Shown here: piece by piece, positions 46,904-57,313 of the stretch
Position numbering within the stretch: the stretch's first letter is position 1
Layout of the letters: each line of letters starts with the position of its first letter
NCBI GenBank assembly: GCA_030549175.1
Contig: JAUKUA010000002.1
Location: 1-64,000, forward strand
Source: Lasiosphaeris hirsuta
Lineage: Eukaryota; Ascomycota; Sordariomycetes; Sordariales; Lasiosphaeriaceae
Length of the DNA: 64,000 nucleotides
Reading direction: 5' to 3'
Notes under the pieces: model-generated
Seen by the model: the letters and a program-made list of their open reading frames with translations, nothing else
The model's database searches: none
Told to the model about the DNA's origin: nothing
Made by a program: the position numbers and the translations under genes

Positions 46904-48623
46904 CTAAGTTCAGCTGATATACCTTTTTAAGGTCTTATTTGCCAAAGGTATGAAGAAGAGAAGAAGAGAAGACAAGAGTCCTGGAGGGCTAGGCGAAGCC
47001 CGGCCTTCTTTTTTTACTTGCACAAGATACAAGGATATCCCCATGCCTCCGAATTGAGGCATTTTCAGGGCCTTCGGCGGCCTTAGCGATGCCAAATCCA
47101 CACATTACAGTTGGGGCCTAAAAGATACAGGACACACACCTACAAATTTGAACCTCTAGGGCCTAGCCCCTCCGGCTAATCAGAGTACTCCATTCAACCA
47201 ATAGGACTTGAAAAGTTCTGAACCCAGTGGCACTTCCATATAGCTTAAAATCAACTGAATTAATTGCGACTATTAAGGGTTCCCCTGGAGGGGGGGAGGG
47301 GGAGGTCTTTGACCCTAAGCACAAGTGCCAGTTACTATATGGCGCCTGTAGGCCGAAATATGGTCACGCTAAGCGTATTGTATTCAACAGTACCACGGTA
47401 ACATATTGAACCAACCAACAAGGCCATAGGATATGACCCTCCCCGCCAATACCCTCCATCCTGAATCGCTTTGGACCACCTTCATAACCAATAGATAACA
47501 GGGCTGGCTGCTAGTCCTCAACATCACCACCAACAGATTGTGCAGCCAGATTCCACTGACTAGGTTAACGCTTTGGAGTTGCATATGGTACAGTCTTTAG
47601 AATAGTCTTTCAATCTAGATGGCACAGTTGTCAGCCTAGCAGGCCGAAGGCCAGTAGGCTTCTTGTCCCTTCTTTAGGTATAAAAGGGCCTAGAATTCCG
47701 CACATCTCTGGAGCTAGACCAAGGATATTGAGGCCAAAGAACATTATCATTAAATTTAAACATCTTTTACATTTGTACCCGTAGTTCCAAGCCGCATACC
47801 ATGTCGGGTGGCAGGGAGATAAGAGGACCACGTCCACCAACGCCAGAACCACGCCCAAACCCAAAATAATCTGGTCATTCCATTCAATCTCTCCAACTCC
47901 CTAGATAAAGTAGATTAATACACTGACGTTGCAAGTTCGGGTTAGTGCCCTTTCTGTGTCAAACAGTGAAGATGATTATATTTTGAGGGACATAATGGTC
48001 GGCGGATGGCACTGCGTCCCTTTTTTGGGGGATCGCAATAGACGGGACACAGCCTTCAACCGAGCGAAAGGCGGAAAAGATTTGATTCTGAGATCTATCT
48101 GCGCATCTTCCCATCTAGGTACCTTGGCTAGAAATCGATTATCTGTATCTTTAATGCAACGAAACGAGTTCCTAAAAGTGAGACTGGAAATGATAAGCTG
48201 ATCCGACAATGGCGCTTCAGTCGCAGGTTGAATTGATGCCCCATCCAGCACTTTATCAGCGCTGCAATTTAGCCTTGTAAGAGCGCTCGTGAAAATCCTC
48301 TACCCTTTCCGTAGTCCTCCTGTTCATTTGACTCGCACAGTTGAGCTCACGTGGTATCGTGTGCCGGCCGCGACATATCATCCAATTGACATGACGATCC
48401 GCGACTTCCTTAGGCTGGCGACTAGACTCGCGACTAGACTCGCGACGGCAGGCACGCTCTCTCTCTCGTGCACAGATTATTGCTCTGCTCTCGGGCGGCG
48501 CCAAAACCCCACTCTGTTGCAAACCCATTTCCACCCCATTCTTCCTCAATGTTTCCATCCAATCGACCAAATCCTACCTCAAGCGCAAACTTTACGTAAA
48601 ACGGCCATTTCCAGAACATCAAG
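46904..48623. other. Intergenic, AT-rich, no supported gene
   Basis: Composition is much more AT-rich than on either side. Short minus-strand frames (47631-47864, 47976-48570) have no domain. CGACTAGACTCG-type short repeats occur at 48418-48447. It may be decayed repeat DNA. Confidence 0.4.
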
Positions 48624-49346
48624 ATGGAAATCATAGATTTAACCGGCTGCGACTCGGAGCCAGACACCGACGCCACGATGCCCCCGCCAGCGTCGCAATC
48701 CCACTTCGCCAAGTTCGCAAACTTCACGCCGCAGGAAAACGCGCCCTTCAAGCAAGAATTCGCACGCCTCGCCTCGTCGCAGGAATGGAAGCGCGGCTCA
48801 CGCGAGTACACGCGCCAGCGCACCATCGCCATGCGCGAGGAGCTGAGCACGCACTACTTTCCCTCCTCGCAGCCCCCGCCGGCCCTGGGCGGTATCCCAG
48901 AGGACGACGACGACGACGACGACAAGGCCGCCATCCTACTCCATGGCTCGCCGCAGAAGGTCGAGCTGACGGACGAGGAGATCCTGCAGGGCTTCCAGGA
49001 CCTGTGCGCCGAGGTGGGCATCGCGCGCGGCGCGGCCGTCGACGAGTGCAAGCGCGCGCTCAAGGCCACGCTCGTCAACATTGTCGACCTCATCGACGCG
49101 CGCCGCGTGCCCGGCACCAAGGTGCAGGTGTGGACGGACTTTGAGGCGTTCCGCCGGTACACGCGGGACCCGGATAACCGGATCAGCTTGGCGGAGGCTA
49201 CCGAGGGCCCCGGGTTCTTGGCGTCGCTGCTGCAGGTCATCAAGATGCCGGGGGAGAAGATGGGGAAGAGCACGGGTGGGAGGGGCAGGAGGGGGCATCA
49301 GGTCAAGGGGGGCAGGGTCCGGAAGGGGAAGGCGAGGAGGGTCTGA
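48624..49346 (+). CDS. Small fungal protein with SIM-like N-terminus and basic tail
   Basis: A 240-codon intronless frame from ATG 48624. It opens with MEIIDLTGCDSEPD, a hydrophobic IIDLT core followed by acidic residues, as in SUMO-interaction motifs. A conserved-looking block follows (FTPQENAPFKQEFARLASSQEWKRGS, YTRQRTIAMREELSTHYF), then an acidic run of Asp, then TDEEILQGFQDLCAE and LVNIVDLIDARR..VQVWTDFEAFRRYT. The C-terminus is Gly/Arg/Lys-rich (GRGRRGHQVKGGRVRKGKARRV), likely nuclear or nucleic-acid binding. The function of the family is unknown to me. A shortened paralogue lies in inverted orientation 2.5 kb upstream. Confidence 0.7.
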   Translation: MEIIDLTGCDSEPDTDATMPPPASQSHFAKFANFTPQENAPFKQEFARLASSQEWKRGSREYTRQRTIAMREELSTHYFPSSQPPPALGGIPEDDDDDDDKAAILLHGSPQKVELTDEEILQGFQDLCAEVGIARGAAVDECKRALKATLVNIVDLIDARRVPGTKVQVWTDFEAFRRYTRDPDNRISLAEATEGPGFLASLLQVIKMPGEKMGKSTGGRGRRGHQVKGGRVRKGKARRV

Positions 49347-50116
49347 TTGGACCCGCGGGTATTCATTCCAACCATCATGAGGGACCTCTTTACCAAAATG
49401 TATGGTGGGAAGTCTTATGGTGTGCAAAATTGTAGGGGTAAAGACTAAAGACGGACTTAAGCCTCTAAGGTGATGTTGCGCTCGTTGAATCTGTTGAATC
49501 TTACGGCACTTCCACATAAATGCAGGCATAATTGACTAAATTGAAAAGGAATATACCAAACTTGCCGGAGGGCCCCCTTCGTTTCGGCACTACAGATGGC
49601 TCTCTGCCGCTCTCCTGCCGCCGCACGACCTCGATTTGATCGAAAGCAACTCCCCGCAGCCCTCCACACGGGCCGACCTCGACCTCGCCAAGCGGTTCCT
49701 ATCTATAGTCCACCCGCGAATCTTCTCTTTTGGTGCATGTAGTTGCGCTATCTAAATGAGTTTCCTAACCCGGCTTGCCAGAGAAAAGCTGATTATTCTA
49801 GGCTTAATAAGAGTCGGCGAAGCTCTACTATGCAGATCGTTGCTTTCTATTGTGTGTGTGCATGTCAAAGAATCCCACCACCTTGTAGCGACGCTCGTCG
49901 GGACCGTTAGAAGTTGTTGAACTTGGTTGTTAAAGGCCTTTAAAATGCTGGAAAGACCTTACGAGAGACTGAATATGCCTTTCAAACTGCTAAAAAAAAA
50001 TACTGTTTTCAATACTGCAAAGGCCTTTAGGAAGAAAATCTACCCTGTACTTGACATGATGTTAGTGGGGTCAAACAAATCCCTACTCCATTGTGCGTGC
50101 CAAGATATCCAAGTCC
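49347..50116. other. Intergenic left of the transposon
   Basis: No domain is recognised. The sequence turns AT-rich toward the transposon. Confidence 0.35.
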
Positions 50117-50172
50117 GTACGGATGTGCCCTTCAAAAGTCTTGTCGCCCCGTTTATTACATACATGCTTATC
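50117..50172 (+). repeat. Left terminal inverted repeat of Tc1/mariner element
   Basis: 56 bases starting GTACGGATGTGCCC and ending ATGCTTATC. It is the exact reverse complement of 51562-51617. Confidence 0.9.
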
Positions 50173-51616
50173 AAGGTCCGTGCTTGACTTATCTTATCCT
50201 CCGCCCCTCTTTATACTCATTCCCACCTTCCAACGCGATAATCTGCTGAATATGTACAGGAACCCGTTCAATCCAAGCGTGGATTTGTTCTTGATCGAGG
50301 TCATTCCAAGCTTGTTTCCAAGCCTGAGTTGCATCTTTTCTGTTCTTTGGCGCACCTTTTCTTGTCGTCCTTCTCTTCATCCACCACCAACATGGTTCAA
50401 TTGCATTGATATCTGGAGAGTTAGCACACCATAATAACCTCCGAATATTATGAAAGTCAAATATAACCTGCTGATACCGATGAGCGTGAGCTGGCGCGTT
50501 ATCCTCCTGGATAAGAGTCCCTGGCCGATCTTTCTCGCATTCCTTCGCAAAAGGAAAAAGCTTTGGAAGTAGGATCGTTTTCTGGTAACGATACCAGTCA
50601 ATCCCCCCTTTTCCATCCCGTGTAAGTTTTCCTGTTTCCTTCTTCCATTTCCAAGTTGGTTTTCTCCCAGGTAAATTCCGAAGTGAAAGTCTTGATAAAC
50701 CGTTTTGAAGCTCCCATTCACTCTTCATCAATGGTTCTAGCTCCTCATTTAATCGTTCGATCTCCTTTTTCGCCTCTTCCTTCTCTTTAGCTGTTTCTGG
50801 CTGCCAACAATGGCATGGTCCCTTCTTATCATATGAAAAACTCCCCCAAACATAAACTCAGAAAAACCTTTCCATCTTTCACGGATACAACTCTTCACAA
50901 AAGCTTCATCTGACTTTCTCCAAACTCGATAACCACCACGTCGAAAATTAAGAATCACTAATGTTTCATCAGTCCAAATCACTCTTTTCCAATCTTCAAG
51001 CGTCCAATCTTGATGTTCTAAACACTATATAAGTCTTTTAGCTCTCATTATCTTCGTCAACCCAGGCTTCCTCGTTGGCTTCGTTTTGCGAAATCCATTC
51101 TTCCTTAGAATCCGCCAAATGGTGGTTGCCGAGATATCCAGACCTATCTGGCTAAGGTCACCAGCAAGATCAGCACATGTTTTTTCTCGACCGTAACGGT
51201 CGCTTTGTACCTTGGCGATAATAAGCTCGGTAGTTTCAGGGGTCTGTTTAGAAGGTCGGCCAGAACGAGGTGCATCTTCGAGCCATTCGTTTTTAAGGAC
51301 AAAGGGTGTTTCATTAGGGTCAAAGCCACGTTCGATCGCACGTGCATAGATCCGTTGAACTTGTCGAGCAGAACAACCGGTCTTTTCAACGACTTCAGCA
51401 GTCTTCATTCCTACAAGGGGGCTTTTCAAAGTTACAATAAGGGCCCGTGTTGCAATATCAGTGACTGGTGCCATGTTTAAAGATGAAGAAAAAGATGAGG
51501 GAGATGAGGGAAATATTGACAAGTGGGTAGGATTATTAAGTGCGGGGTAAATGATAGATTAGATAAGCATGTATGTAATAAACGGGGCGACAAGACTTTT
51601 GAAGGGCACATCCGTA
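50118..51616 (-). mobile_element. Tc1/mariner-type transposon (MoTc-like)
   Basis: The element is about 1.5 kb, with perfect inverted ends (50117-50172 and 51562-51617) and TA dinucleotides at 50118-50119 and 51615-51616 that fit the TA target duplication of Tc1/mariner. It holds one transposase gene on the minus strand. Identical ends suggest a recent insertion. It sits about 200 bp upstream of the DUF3433 gene's start codon. Confidence 0.9.
50189..51522 (-). pseudogene. Tc1/mariner transposase, one TAG and one frameshift
   Basis: The N-terminal part has two helix-turn-helix units (KTAEVVEKTGCSARQVQRIY, then SATTIWRILRKNGF). The catalytic region follows: WTDET (first Asp), IQEDNAPAHAH (second Asp) and NSPDINAIEPCWWWMK (final acidic residue), as in DDE transposases of this superfamily that cut and paste at TA. 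A TAG at 51027-51025 lies in RAKRLI*CLEHQDWTLEDWK, where relatives usually have an aromatic residue. Near 50830 the frame shifts by one base between FGGVFHM and DKKGPCHCWQPETAKEKEE. The C-terminal end (HIQQIIALEGGNEYKEGR) is intact. Not active in its present form. Confidence 0.85.
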
Positions 51617-51617
51617 C
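51562..51617 (-). repeat. Right terminal inverted repeat of Tc1/mariner element
   Basis: Exact reverse complement of 50117-50172 over all 56 bases. Confidence 0.9.
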
Positions 51618-51811
51618 CTGCCCATGTGCCAATTAGCATCGAGGTTGCTTGGAAGGATCGATCCTGCCGGGCAGCCAGCGCAGCTAACAGGGGTCTGAAA
51701 CATCAGGTAGTACATAACGATGCCGCCTCCTTCATCAGGCCTTTCTTGGCAGATTGGTTACTCCCCAGAGCACCCAGATTTCGACGATCAAATGATTCGG
51801 AGCAACTAGGT

Positions 51812-54800
51812 ATGACGACGGAAAGCGGCGCGCCAGTCACGCCCACACATGAGTCACCCGAGCAGCAACAGCTCTTCCAACAGGAGCACCAACAGGAGCA
51901 TGAATCCCCTCTGCAACCTTTGATTGACACTCGATTGTCATGGAGACCCTTCTACCTACGCCGCGCCGTCGTGCTCGCGTTTGCCACTGCGTTTGCCGCC
52001 ATTCTCATCGCCATCGAGGTGCTTCTCGCACTCTCGGACAAGAACGATGGGCTTGGCACGGGCAACCGCAGCCAGCAATACCTCTGGGCATACGGGCCAA
52101 CCGCTCTCCTCACCATCGTCTCGGCGCTCTGGGGCAGGACCGAATACCAGAGCAAGGTGGCCGCCCCGTGGATTCAGCTGTCGCGCCTCAACAAAGCGGC
52201 CAGCCAGACCTTGTTGCTGGACTACTTGGCCGACTGGCAGCCCTACTCGGCCGTCAAAGCATTTCGCAACGGGGACTACGTCGTGTCGATTGCCGCCACC
52301 GTCTCCATGGTGCTAAAGATGCTCATCGTCCTCTCGACCGGTCTCATTAGCCTCTCTTGGACCACCGTCACGCGCGACTCGTACCCCTTGACAGTCCAGG
52401 ACGCCTTTGTCGGTAAGCTGGGCCCGCTCCAGGGCGACATCGGATGGTACACGCTGCTGGGCGTCGTGGATGGAAACCTGAGCTACCCGGCAGGACTCTC
52501 CGAGGACTACGCATTCCAGTCCACCGGTGCCGAGGGCCTTCCGGGCACGGCCGAAACGCGCGCCGTTGTGGACGGATTCGAGAACTCGCTCGACTGTGAG
52601 CCCGCCGGCTTTTCCCTCGAGTACGGGGAGCCATGGGAGGTGCACCGGAACCTTCTCATGCGCTTTTCCCTGACGTCCACTGGCTGCAATGTGACGGGCT
52701 GGGAATCCCGCGGACCCTACAAGAATAGCGGGGAGCAGTGCAACGGGGGATACGAAGACTCTCGCAATTGCACCATGCCAATTGCCAGGTTCGAGCCCGT
52801 TCAGTGCGACGGCGTGGAGGGAGAAGCAGGCCGAAGGATGCTCCCGCTGTTCGCCAATACTACGTGGTTCGAGGACTTTTCCAAGAACTACACCGATGGC
52901 CGCGGCGTCACCTGGCCGACCTACAACATGTCAATCCCCGCGTCGGCTCAGCTTCTCTGCGTCCCCACCTATTCCATCGGCCCAGTCGAGGTTGTTAGCA
53001 ACAGGTCGAGTCAGCGTGTCAGGCCGGTGCCGGGGGGCGCGAAGAGAACACTCGAGTCCGTCAACGCTTGGAGCATCATGGATGCGTACTTGGAAAACCT
53101 GTACACCCCGGCGTCGCAGTCGGAGGGCTTGTCCAGCTCCTACTCTGGAAACTTTTCAGGCATCACACTGAGCTACGACTACGCCATGCTTTACGCTCTG
53201 CGAACCTCACTGCCGCCAGACATCCCCGCCACCAATCTCTACGACCCGGCCTTTCTTCAAGGCCTGATAACGGACCACTACCGACAGGCCGCAGCGCCCA
53301 TCGTCAAGTCAAACCTAATGCAACCCACCGAGGTACAAATCACGGGCTCGATGGTCATGGATGGGGATCGTATCGTGGTGCGAACCTGGGCGGCTCAGAC
53401 CATGGCAGCTCTGACTGGATTCTGCCTCATCATGGCAGCCGTTGCCTCTTTTCTGGTTCCTCGGAAGGGGTTGCTCCCTCAGGGTCCCAGCACCATACCT
53501 GGGTTGGCATCCATGCTCGTCAACAGCCCCGACCTCTCCGAGGCGCTGCGCCTATGTGGAGATGCCGATGGGAAGAGTCTGGGACGGATTTTGCAATCGT
53601 CTGCCTTCCAATCGGGCGTTGCTTCGGATCCCATCTCGGGCCAGCCCTGTTTTGTCATCAGAAACACCCAAAGGAAGAACTCGCCTGACATGGATAAAGC
53701 GTGGCCACAGTTCCGATCTTTGCATGCTCACCCCCTTATTTTTCACCCAGCCACACGCACTGCCCTAAGTCTTGTACTGTGTGGACTGATAATAGCACTG
53801 GAGCTGCTACTCCGCAAGTCGAACAAGGATCAAGGCCTCGGGGATGCCGGAGATGACGCGTATATCCATTACACATGGACGGCCATCCCAGCCATTGCCT
53901 TCGGCCTTCTTTCCATCACCATCTCAGCCATGGACTTCAAAACCCGGTCTCTCGCACCCTACGCCGCACTCCAACAGCCGGTCGACACAAGACAGTTCAT
54001 GTCGCTCGACTTTCTCGACATGTCAATGCCTCGCGCTATATGGCGTGAAGCCAGGCTCGTCAACATCGGTACCCTTGCCATCACGATTGCATTCCTGATC
54101 GCTTCCTTCTTCACCACCTTCTCGGCTTCTCTCTTCCGCGCGCAGTCTCTGCCCATTGTCAGCTCCGCACTCCTTCGAGTCAACTCGTCGTTCGACCCCG
54201 AGCTCAACGGCATCAGCGACTACACGACTGGAATGCGCGCAAGCTTGATACTCGAAAACAACGCGTCGTACCCAAAATTCACCCATGGCGACATGGCATT
54301 TCTGCAGCTTCTTCCCCCGTTGTCAACCGATCTTGATCCTCAGCTCGATGCAGAAAACCTGGTCACGGAGGCCGTCGTGCCCGCCGTTCGCGGAAGGATG
54401 GAGTGCCGAGACTACGACGGTTCTCAAATCCAGATCAACCACACCACAGGATACAATGATCTCGGCCGAAACGATCCCCTGGGTGTGTCGATCGATGGTG
54501 AGAGCTGTGGCCGGATTCCCGGCGACGAATACCTCAGCTGGCGGCATGATGCCGTGATATCGACGTACCCAAACATGACGTATTTTGGGGCGGCTAAGCA
54601 AACCTGGTATGTGAACGCGGACCACGAGATCAGGGGATGCAGCGATCTCCTGTACATTTGTCAGTTGCCATCCACCTCCAGCTTCCCCTTTGGGTCACTA
54701 ACACTAGTCAACGCAAGGGGGGAGGATGGACAACAGCACCACGCCCCAAATCACACACATCGCCGCCATGGGCTGCAACGTGTCCTTTGAAGCCCTCGAC

Positions 54801-55655
54801 GTGGCCACCACCTTTGTCGGCCCATCCCTCGACATGGACCCTACACGCCCCCCCCGCCCACTCACGGAAACGGTCCGGCCGTCCTCCGTCCCCCCACGCA
54901 GCCCCTACTTCAGCGCCCAGGAATGGATCTACCACTCGCTCGCCGCCATGCCCTCGGGCGCCGACAACCTCGACGCCTTCTTCTCCACCCTCGTCACCTC
55001 GCGCTGGGCCCTCCCGCGGCCCCTCCTCGGCGCGCCCGCCGCCGCCCCCGCCGTCCGCGACGCCATCAAGCTCCACCACGGCATCATCCTCGCCCAGCTC
55101 CTCAACGTCCACCGCCTCCCCGCCAACGAGACCAACGCCACGCTAGCCGACCCCCGGCTGGGTGACAGCGAGGCCGAGTTGGTCATCAATGCGACCATCA
55201 CCGAGCCCGATGCCCGACGGCGCGTGATTCAGGACGGCGTAGCAACAAGGATCATGCAGGCCACTTTGGGAGCCACGTTGGTGTTGCTCGTGGTCAACTG
55301 GGTGTGGAATAGGGACGGCGACGCGGTTCTGGGAGGCAGTCCGACCAGCGTGGCAGTGGGCATGGCCCTGGTGTGTGGGGGGAACCTGCTGGAGGTGCTG
55401 CCGAGTGGGGCCGAGTGGATAAGGAACAAGGAGATGGAGACGGCACTGGCAGGTGGGGGGAAGACGAGTTTTTGGATGGGCTGGGGGAAGGTGGAGGACG
55501 AGGAGGGGCGCGAGAGGGGCGGGGAGAATGAGGGGGGGGTTTCGAGGTTTGGTATTTTTAGGATACCAGGAGACGACGACATGAGCGATGGGGAGTCTGG
55601 TGCTCTGGAGGGGAGGGAGGGGAGGGGAAGCTCTCATATAGGACTCTCCATCTAA
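51812..55655 (+). CDS. DUF3433 multi-pass membrane protein
   Basis: Exon 1 (51812-54659) and exon 2 (54718-55655) are joined by a 58-nt intron with a CACTAAC branch point and encode 1261 aa. The fungal DUF3433 module occurs twice. The first copy is near residues 45-160 (WRPFYLRRAVVLAFATAFAA, GPTALLTIVSALWGRTEYQSK). The second is near 640-760 (FHPATRTALSLVLCGLIIALELLL, AIPAIAFGLLSITISAMDFKTRSLAPY). Long extracellular loops rich in NxS/T and Cys lie between helices, and one helix lies near residue 1125. The protein is predicted to sit in the plasma membrane; the function of the family is unknown. The ATG at 51812 was chosen because the longer open frame begins inside the transposon end. The N-terminal tail is Gln/Glu-rich. 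The transposon sits in its promoter. Confidence 0.8.
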
Positions 55656-55707
55656 ACACTGGGCCATGGAACCACCGCAGATGTTATTGGGGGTGCCTAA
55701 AGGCCCT

Positions 55708-55739
55708 AGGCCACCTATGCAGCATACCTAGGGTGGCCT
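55708..55739 (+). repeat. Imperfect hairpin downstream of the DUF3433 gene
   Basis: AGGCCACC and TATGC pair with GCATA and GGTGGCCT around a single-base loop, with a 5-base CCTAG bulge on the 3' side. It starts 53 bp after the stop codon, so it could form in the 3' untranslated RNA. Confidence 0.5.
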
Positions 55740-56379
55740 TTTCCCTGCTCTCACACTTGATGGTGACGAATTCTGTGAAAATGCTCGCAAGCAACCGACT
55801 CTGGGTACGTATGCTCTGCAAGAGACTATAGTGGATAAACTAGCGCGTTTGAGCCTCAGCCTCTAACGCCCGACTGGACCTAAAGCCTAGGGGGAATAGG
55901 GGAGTCTATTGGGTACCCGTTGGAAACCGATAAGATTATCGCTGTGCTGGTACCAGAAGTATGGGGAGGAAAATAGCCCGAGGAAAATGCGGCTAGATCG
56001 TCGTAAACATTGTATGCCGGCTGTGGAGGACGATCTCCTCGGGAAGACAACAGAGCCCGCGAGCCATGTTATCAAATATACCACCAATAGACGGTATAGG
56101 CTGTGGTTCTTGTGTGGTTCTGGGAGGAAGAGGGAGAGGGAATTTTATGGGGAAGAGAGTTGGAATGTTAGCCGCGATCAAGATTCTCAACAAAACTCTC
56201 CGCTGTAATTCAAAATCAGCTGCAGCCTGACGCGGATCTCCAATTCTTGTGTCGTGATTCTCTTGTTGGATACTAAGTACGTGTATCATCCAGATGGAAC
56301 GGCGTAATCGGGTGTGTTGCAAGTGTGTAGAATTTAACGCGAGTCTTGACCCTAACCACACTCGCACTCACAGAATGGC
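55740..56379. other. Intergenic, no supported gene
   Basis: No domain on either strand. Confidence 0.35.
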
Positions 56380-56880
56380 GGCCTAAGCCAACGTCCAATA
56401 CCCCGGGTGGGACCTGGACCTGCGATGGGCCCGCCACATCGACGAGCCGACGAAGAATGGCTTCCTGGTGGGCATCCACTACAACTGCGCAGGCGCCAGG
56501 TCGGGCATGCTGCTCGTGCGCGAGGTGGCCATGATGATGGTCACGGACCGGCTGAGCGACAAGCCCGAATTGGCACCTTTGACGACGCCGTCGCCGCCAA
56601 GTGGCGCGACGTGGCCCCGAGGGGGGTGATGGGCGATCGATTTGATACCGGGCTTAGGGGAAAGCGGGGTTGATTGAGACTGCTGGCCGTCGACCAACTA
56701 GTGGTTGCCGGCGAATGTGCGGTTTGCCGAGAACGGCGGGGTCAGGTTTATCAGCCAGGTGAACAACCTGCATCCGAACAAGTATCCCGAGATTTACAGG
56801 AGTCCCGAGGAGCTCATCGACGTGGGAGACACTGGCAGGGAAGAGCCAGGTCACAATGGCATTCAACTTAAAAATGAGTG
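56380..56880 (+). pseudogene. DUF4246-like protein relic
   Basis: The first block is VQYPGWDLDLRWARHIDEPTKNGF, then LLVREVAMMMVTDRLSDKPE. After a frame change come FDDAVAAKWRDVAP and, in another frame, ANVRFAENGGVRFISQVNNLHPNKYPEIYRSPEELIDVG. These correspond to the early, REVAMM.., FDD..AAKW and INNLHP blocks of fungal DUF4246 proteins, which resemble 2-oxoglutarate-type oxygenases. The intervening several hundred residues and the whole C-terminal half are absent. Several frame changes in 500 bases confirm decay. Confidence 0.6.
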
Positions 56881-56987
56881 TATCGCGACAAGAACTTTGA
56901 AGTCGATTCATTGCCACGTCTACTTTTTTTTTTTTTTAATAAAAAAATTAAAAGGAAAAAACAAGGGCAAAAAACAAATTGGCATAA

Positions 56988-57104
56988 CTTTGGGCCCGGA
57001 ATCGAACCGGGTGGTTTTGACCCTGTGCCATAGGCTCTATGCCCTAGGTAAGAGTACTCCTCAAGCGGCGGATCGGTGCGCTCTACTAACTGAGCTACCC
57101 AAAA
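56988..57104 (-). tRNA. tRNA-like gene or tRNA pseudogene, isotype unclear
   Basis: The minus strand has an acceptor stem TTTTGGG pairing with CCCAAAG, a D arm GCTC..GAGC with an A-box (TAGCTCAGTTAGTAGAG), and a perfect T arm CCCGG-TTCGATT-CCGGG with a B-box. A TTTTTT pol III terminator lies about 15 bp beyond. The segment between the D and T arms is 68 nt instead of about 22, so there is an intron or insertion of roughly 45 nt. I could not form a canonical anticodon stem-loop with a U33, and the D-loop GG is changed to AG. It may be an intron-containing tRNA, a decayed copy or a SINE head. Confidence 0.55.
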
Positions 57105-57313
57105 TTGAAAAGTAGTGCTCTAAATTTGGGTCATAAAGGTGTGTGGGCAGAGGGCGCGTCCTCTGAAGGCTTGATTCTGCCAATGACAGACGGGTAAGGC
57201 GGTCTGTTGAGTGACGCGTCTTGCGAGCGCAAGATATTAGGCGCAGGCTAGGATATCATACACGACCCGAACACTAGCGGCAATATAGATGTGTCTATTC
57301 TGCAAACAGCAAC

